Of a stretch of DNA of 64,000 nucleotides, positions 63,628 through 64,000 are shown in pieces. This DNA comes from Brachycybe producta. Its lineage: Eukaryota; Arthropoda; Diplopoda; Playtdesmida; Andrognathidae. The DNA lies in assembly GCA_036925085.1 (NCBI GenBank), contig JAUPFP010000026.1, positions 235,001 through 299,000 of the forward strand, in the 5' to 3' direction. The notes below the pieces were generated by a model that ran no database searches, was not told where the DNA came from, and saw only the letters and a program-made list of their open reading frames with translations. Position 1 is the first letter of the stretch; each line of letters opens with the position of its first letter. A program made the translations under genes and the position numbers.

Positions 63628-63834
63628 TGACGCAAAAATATCAATATGATTGATTGTTTTGATTTAGAATTACAGTAAATTTAAGTCATTTTAATGTGTT
63701 CATTTGTATGATTTCAGTTTTTGATTAAACTATTTTTTGATTAAAATTAGCTTTGAACTTTATGAATGTTTATTTCAAACAAATGGAATACATGCATACC
63801 TAGAAACATACATTCATACGAAAATACCATATAT
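63628..63834 (+). other. 3' untranslated region of the BEN gene
   Basis: AT-rich, no clear AATAAA; GATTAAA-like variants occur near 63724 and 63739. The right subterminal repeats begin at about 63835. Confidence 0.4.
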
Positions 63835-63999
63835 GTATTCCACAGATAAACTGCAGAAGTATTCCACAGAAAAACTGCAGATGTATTCTACAGAAAAACT
63901 GTAGAATAGAGGTGCCAAATTCTTGCAGAATATCTGCAGATGTGTCTGCAGACATTCTGCACATTTTTTTATAGAATTTCTGCAGATTATTTCTAGCAG
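63835..63999. repeat. Right subterminal repeat zone and inverted end
   Basis: Three direct copies of about 22 bp with the core TATTCCACAGAAAAACTGCAG (near 63835, 63859 and 63881), then CTGCAG palindromes near 63937, 63949 and 63981. The GAGGTGCCAAAT block near 63911 is shared with the MITE at 50119. The zone ends ATTTCTAGCAG at 63999. Confidence 0.8.
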
Positions 64000-64000
64000 T

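Larger units (their letters stand above)
51808..63999. mobile_element. 12-kb two-gene tnp2-type (EnSpm/CACTA-like) transposon
   Basis: The left end CTGCTAGAAATCGGCTGCAG (51808) and the complement of the right end, CTGCTAGAAATAATCTGCAG (63999), form the terminal inverted repeat. Subterminal zones at both ends are dense in CTGCAG palindromes. The body holds a minus-strand tnp2-type transposase (52195-55344) and a plus-strand BEN-domain gene (55614-63627) transcribed divergently, plus the retrotransposon F as a passenger. Without F the element is about 5.8 kb. It interrupts an RTE frame. The ends are not a canonical CACTA, and the right terminus coincides with the window edge, so the last base and the target duplication (TCC is predicted if the left start is right) cannot be checked. 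Confidence 0.8.

Overview
This is an AT-rich animal (metazoan) nuclear window, most likely from an invertebrate. The evidence is the element content: Ty3/gypsy LTR retrotransposons, RTE-type and CR1/Jockey-like non-LTR retrotransposons, tRNA-derived SINEs, Tc1/mariner relatives, a tnp2-type (EnSpm/CACTA-like) DNA transposon with introns, and many long (TA)n arrays. I see no convincing single-copy host gene, no rRNA or true tRNA gene and nothing bacterial. Species cannot be named from the sequence alone. The track is a nested transposon graveyard in which most genes are broken.

Layout. 1-2.0 kb: unassigned dispersed repeat. 2.0-8.07 kb: a decayed Ty3/gypsy element (family A) whose gag is split by a solo LTR of its own family; a second family-A solo LTR sits at 8.07-8.85 kb. 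9.37-13.65 kb: a different gypsy element (family B) with its 3' LTR, split by a CR1-like retrotransposon. 13.8-16.3 kb: SINE, deleted Tc1-like element, RTE fragment with an 18-bp target duplication. 17.4-19.3 kb: three LTR fragments. 19.3-20.9 kb: a Tc1-like fold-back. 21.3-23.6 kb: another inverted-repeat element with a coding remnant. 24.7-28.1 kb: a 3.4-kb palindrome built of nested inverted arrays, including a GC-rich 23-bp satellite in mirror arrangement. 29.4-32.8 kb: a 57-bp-arm hairpin, then a gag-deleted family-A copy. 32.8-37.7 kb: element D (LTR, tRNA-Ala-like primer site, gag, deleted pol). 37.7-41.7 kb: an unrecognised frameshifted gene and a decayed invertebrate repeat protein. 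41.7-46.7 kb, minus strand: the best family-A copy, with intact 626-aa gag, repeat-filled leader and 5' LTR. 46.7-49.6 kb, minus: element E (LTR, primer site, gag). 50-51.8 kb: MITE, LTR fragment, SINE, RTE fragment.

51.8-64.0 kb is the most interesting object: a roughly 12-kb DNA transposon with matching inverted ends rich in CTGCAG palindromes, lying in the RTE fragment. It carries two divergent genes: a multi-exon tnp2-type transposase on the minus strand and a coiled-coil plus BEN-domain protein on the plus strand. A young gypsy element (F, 6.4 kb, LTRs differing at about 3 of 819 positions) sits in intron 1 of the BEN gene. A 233-bp non-autonomous relative with similar ends lies at 50.12-50.35 kb. 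The arrangement recalls plant En/Spm, which pairs a catalytic protein with a separate binding protein for subterminal repeats; the BEN protein could play the second role here, which is inference.
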